This document shows positions 61,501-64,000 of a stretch of 64,000 bases of DNA, piece by piece. The stretch comes from Euryodendron excelsum (lineage: Eukaryota > Streptophyta > Magnoliopsida > Ericales > Pentaphylacaceae): assembly GCA_033060915.1 (NCBI GenBank), contig CM065378.1, forward strand, positions 36,227,001 to 36,291,000, given 5' to 3'. The position numbers and the translations under genes were made by a program. A model generated the notes under the pieces. The model saw only the letters and a program-made list of their open reading frames with translations, was not told the DNA's origin and did no database searches. Within the stretch, counting starts at the first letter, position 1; each line of letters starts with the position of its first letter.

Positions 61501-62010
61501 AGTGTTATCTTCGAAGAACAAAAAACATAGGCTTATTTTATGCAAAGGAGTTACTACTGGAGTTAGTTGGCTATATAGATGCTGGCTATCATTCTTATCC
61601 ACATAAAACTCTGTCACACACGATGTATTTGTTTGCTGATGACAAGATTGCTATATCGTGGAGCAAATATTAACAGCAACTTATTCAAATCATTTCTTCA
61701 AAATACTTATGAAGCAAGTTGAGAATGCATTTGGCAGGATTCTATGATCCAAGATATTCAAGAAAGTTGTTGATTATCTTTGATCAAAGATACTTCGACG
61801 ATATTATATGAAGATAATGATTGTACAGATTAAGGGAAGCTACATCAAATGTGACGGAGCTAAGCATATTTTGTCAAAATTCTTTTATGTACATGAGTTC
61901 CAAAAGAACAATAATATAATGTCCAGGAAATACGTTCAAGTGACAATTTAGAGAACTTATCTACTAAAGCAAGTGTGACGTTCAAGAAACCAGTGCACAA
62001 GATTTGCATG
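58510..62010 (+). pseudogene. Decayed copia polyprotein
   Basis: Short matches survive in the expected order: protease (MNGEYTCLVDSARTHTIF, about 58512), a pre-integrase trace (MIR, IIKNSHEQF, about 59110), a linker trace (about 59560-59770), the integrase-RT boundary (about 60290-60360), RT (IGTLEDITKVASHLKNNFEI, then KYLGRINYY, about 61090-61180), the RT-RNase H link (KRFYIDKTHP, about 61235; YSSAPTPRQWNEVKHI, about 61455) and RNase H pieces (about 61560-62000). Stops are frequent in every frame. RT and integrase would have made and inserted cDNA; this copy is dead. Confidence 0.75.
60450..60610. repeat. Tandem repeats in copia linker
   Basis: Four to five units of about 35-42 bp with GTAATCCAAACACCAAAAGA-like text. 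In the plus frame they encode VIQTPKD-type peptides before RT, a linker that often carries such repeats. Confidence 0.7.
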
Positions 62011-62275
62011 CGTTGCCTTATGGATATTTCATGTTAAGCAATCCAAACCATCAAATTTATACCAGAAGTATGAATAAGAGGGAGTCGCGTACTGTACTCT
62101 TTTTCTTTTGCCAATGATTTTTTCCCGCAGAGTTTTTCATTGGCAAGATTTTACAAGACAGTTATAATGCACAAAGTATTATACTATTTTTTCTTCGCTA
62201 AGGTCTTTTTCAATTGGGTTTTTTCTAACAAGGTTTTAAGGAGGCATATTTTTGTGACAGTCATCTAAGGAAGAG

Positions 62276-62706
62276 TGCTGTGAATAATTGTGGATGACCC
62301 ACAAGAACACGAGTTAGCCACAATGAATGACTTTTTCCCACCAACCTCACCATGGTAAGTATGGCAGAAGATTGCGTGTGAAATCTTCACACTGGACTTT
62401 AGCTTTGTAAATAGGCATAGTTTTAGCAAAATAAGGGGCGCAAGAAGAGGAAAAGAGAAAAGAAAAAAGAGGAGAGAAAAAAGAAAAGAGAGAGAGTAGA
62501 GGCTCTGGACAAATATTGAGAGATACAGTTGTATTTATATTTTCTCTTTTAATATAATGAAGTCTTGGGTGATTAAGAAGATCAACCTCCAATAGTTCCA
62601 GAAGAACTAGTTTAAGAAATATTTGACAATTCTCAAATAACTAATTTTATTATATCTTGTGTTAAGTTATATTTATCTACTTTATATTTTCTTTAGTTTT
62701 ATAACA
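62276..62706 (+). repeat. 3' LTR of copia element
   Basis: 431 bp, partner of 56419-56836; it starts after the purine tract and ends ATAACA at 62706. Confidence 0.9.
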
Positions 62707-64000
62707 CTTTCTTGGGTTTGCAAATGAGATCGAACTTGACGCATTTTAGTGTGCTATGAATTTTGGCCTTAAAAGGCATATTGTTGTAGGACACATGGGA
62801 GAGTTTTAAAACCTTAAATGTTTGAAATTAAGGGCATGCAGACCATTATAAAACATTTAGGGACTTGAAATTAAAAGCACATGAGCTGTCATGGAGTCTT
62901 TAGAGACTTGAAATTGAGGGTACATGGGCCGCCATGGAGCCTCTAGGGACTTGAAATTGTGAAGGCACGTAGGCCGTCATGAAGCCTTTAAGGGTTTCAA
63001 ATTACAAGGGCACGTGGGCTGTCATGGAGCTTTAGGCTCAAAATTGTGAGGGCATGTGGGTCGTCAATGGAGTTTTAAACTTAAAATTGCGAGAGCACGT
63101 GGACCATCATAGGACAAATTAGGAATTATAAAAGGTTTACAGAGATATACAAATATATATATATATATATTACTGTATCTATTCAGACCTTTGTGATGAA
63201 ATAGATAATCTTAATTTATGATCAGATCATTCACTTGAATTTCAAAAGGTCTTGTATTTCCTTTCCTTTGTAGATAAGACTTTGAGTATTTGTAGAGTTA
63301 CAAAACGCATACAAACAACTTTTTTCTTTTTTTGTTTAAAACTTAAACCACCGTAGGTTTTTAAGAAACAGAACAAAAATATTTGAACAGAAGACGTAGA
63401 CTTTGAGAGAAGAAGAAGAAGAAAATATATATATATATATATACATATATATTTAACAAGAAGTTCAGAAGAAAGAAAAAGGAGAAAAACATTATACATT
63501 AACAAGTAAGATTTTCTCTTTCTTACTTTTTTCTGATCACGTAATATCTCTTATGTTTTCTTTGTTGCTATTCCTTTCCCAATTTCTATATTTTCTTTTT
63601 TCTGTAACTTATTTCTTTTGATTATTCTCCAAATCTGTACTCTTTGTTTTCTTTTTTCTTCTCTGTCTTTTGTATCTTTTTCTCACCAATTCCCCCTTTT
63701 CGTTTGTGAGATTGTGATTGTACTGTAATAGTATAATCAACGGCCTTTGACCGATCCTTTGTTAGCTTTAGAATAGGCTTATTTGCTTTCTTTTAGTTAG
63801 GTATTGAAAATAATTGCGAGTTGGTTGATTTCTCAGGTTTTGGAAGCTAAAGAGGCTGAATTAGAGCAAGAATGATCAAAGCGAGTTCAAAGCGATCAAA
63901 CCGGAGAATGGAAGTTGATGCTGTCTCAGTATTTTGGCCATAACTTTTCACTTTGACATCCGATTGAGCTGATTGTTATGGTATTGGAAAGAAGACTTCA
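62707..64000. other. Right-edge DNA, no gene recognised
   Basis: Continues the sequence broken by the copia insertion at 56419-62706. It holds a 43-bp tandem array (62820-63115), TA microsatellites (63151-63170, 63424-63446) and, toward the end, text such as CATAACTTTTCACTTTGACATCCGATTGA that resembles plant Ty3/gypsy LTR sequence. No protein domain is visible. Confidence 0.5.
62820..63115. repeat. Tandem repeat of about 43 bp, seven copies
   Basis: Units start at about 62822, 62863, 62906, 62949, 62995, 63037 and 63080, with the pattern ACTTGAAATTGNGAGGGCAC then GTGGGCCGTCATGGAGCC. Several units hold CACGTG or CACGTA, a G-box-like core. Confidence 0.9.

Larger units (their letters stand above)
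56419..62706 (+). mobile_element. Old, nearly complete copia element, 6.3 kb
   Basis: Two LTRs (56419-56836 and 62276-62706), both TG...CA, start TG(T/C)TGTGAATAATTGTG and end TTTAGTTTTATAACA. The flanks CTTTA and CTTTC are a near-perfect 5-bp duplication. After the 5' LTR comes CGTTATTACCATGAGA, the region of the primer-binding site in this copia type; before the 3' LTR is the purine tract CTAAGGAAGAG. LTR divergence is substantial, so the insertion is old. The internal sequence is AT-rich and heavily mutated. Confidence 0.9.

Noticed and set aside
63242..63505. 87-codon minus-strand ORF at right edge
   Set aside because: Low-complexity, built on a TA microsatellite and A/T-rich runs.

Overview
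This window looks like gene-poor, transposon-dense nuclear DNA of a flowering plant, most likely a woody eudicot. The reasons are short GT-AG introns with AT-rich introns and intergenic DNA, a PDR-type ABCG transporter gene, plant-specific families (plant mobile domain, mudrA, Sirevirus-like copia), and many nested LTR elements, MITEs and simple repeats. I see no tRNA, rRNA or CRISPR array and no intact protein-coding gene. The recognisable host gene is an ABCG/PDR transporter with a large internal deletion and several disabling changes. Exon limits and repeat alignments were made by eye.

Layout. 1-7858: a minus-strand copia element (partial left LTR, RT-RNase H, protease region, PBS, very short right LTR). 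It is split by a plus-strand, 5'-truncated Sirevirus-like copia element (1689-6970) with a decayed extra ORF after pol and a 3' LTR. 7859-12797: intergenic DNA with a MITE, an inverted repeat and a poly-C tract. 12798-17229: the ABCG pseudogene on the minus strand. 17230-21395: its upstream region, here called copy A. 21396-24330: unassigned DNA. 24331-26090: a 5'-truncated LINE.

26088-53590 is a second, much modified copy (copy B) of ABCG exon 1 plus upstream DNA. A piece of about 1.09 kb has been amplified to four tandem units, joined by partial copies of a MITE. These units and copy A act as empty-site references, so later insertions can be defined almost to the base: a 584-bp solo LTR (TSD ATTAG), a 920-bp hAT-like element (8-bp TSD), a 247-bp Tourist-like MITE (TTA) and a 174-bp MITE (9-bp TSD).

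The largest insertion is an 18,034-bp Mutator-like element (MULE) at 29490-47523. It has about 140-bp imperfect TIRs and a perfect 9-bp TSD (TCAAGAATC). Inside it, both on the minus strand, are a decayed mudrA transposase (PB1-like domain, MuDR zinc finger, DDE catalytic core, SWIM finger, CCHC knuckle) and a multi-exon plant mobile domain (PMD/MAIN-like) gene. Solo LTRs lie in both genes: a 2.27-kb LTR in a PMD intron (TSD GTTAC) and a 2.34-kb LTR in mudrA (TSD TTTAG). There is also an unidentified ORF pair near the left end and a roughly 350-bp AT-rich tandem array near the right end. This element is the most interesting object in the window.

53591-64000: a LINE ORF1 fragment, short tandem repeats, and an old but nearly complete copia element (56419-62706, TSD CTTTA/CTTTC).
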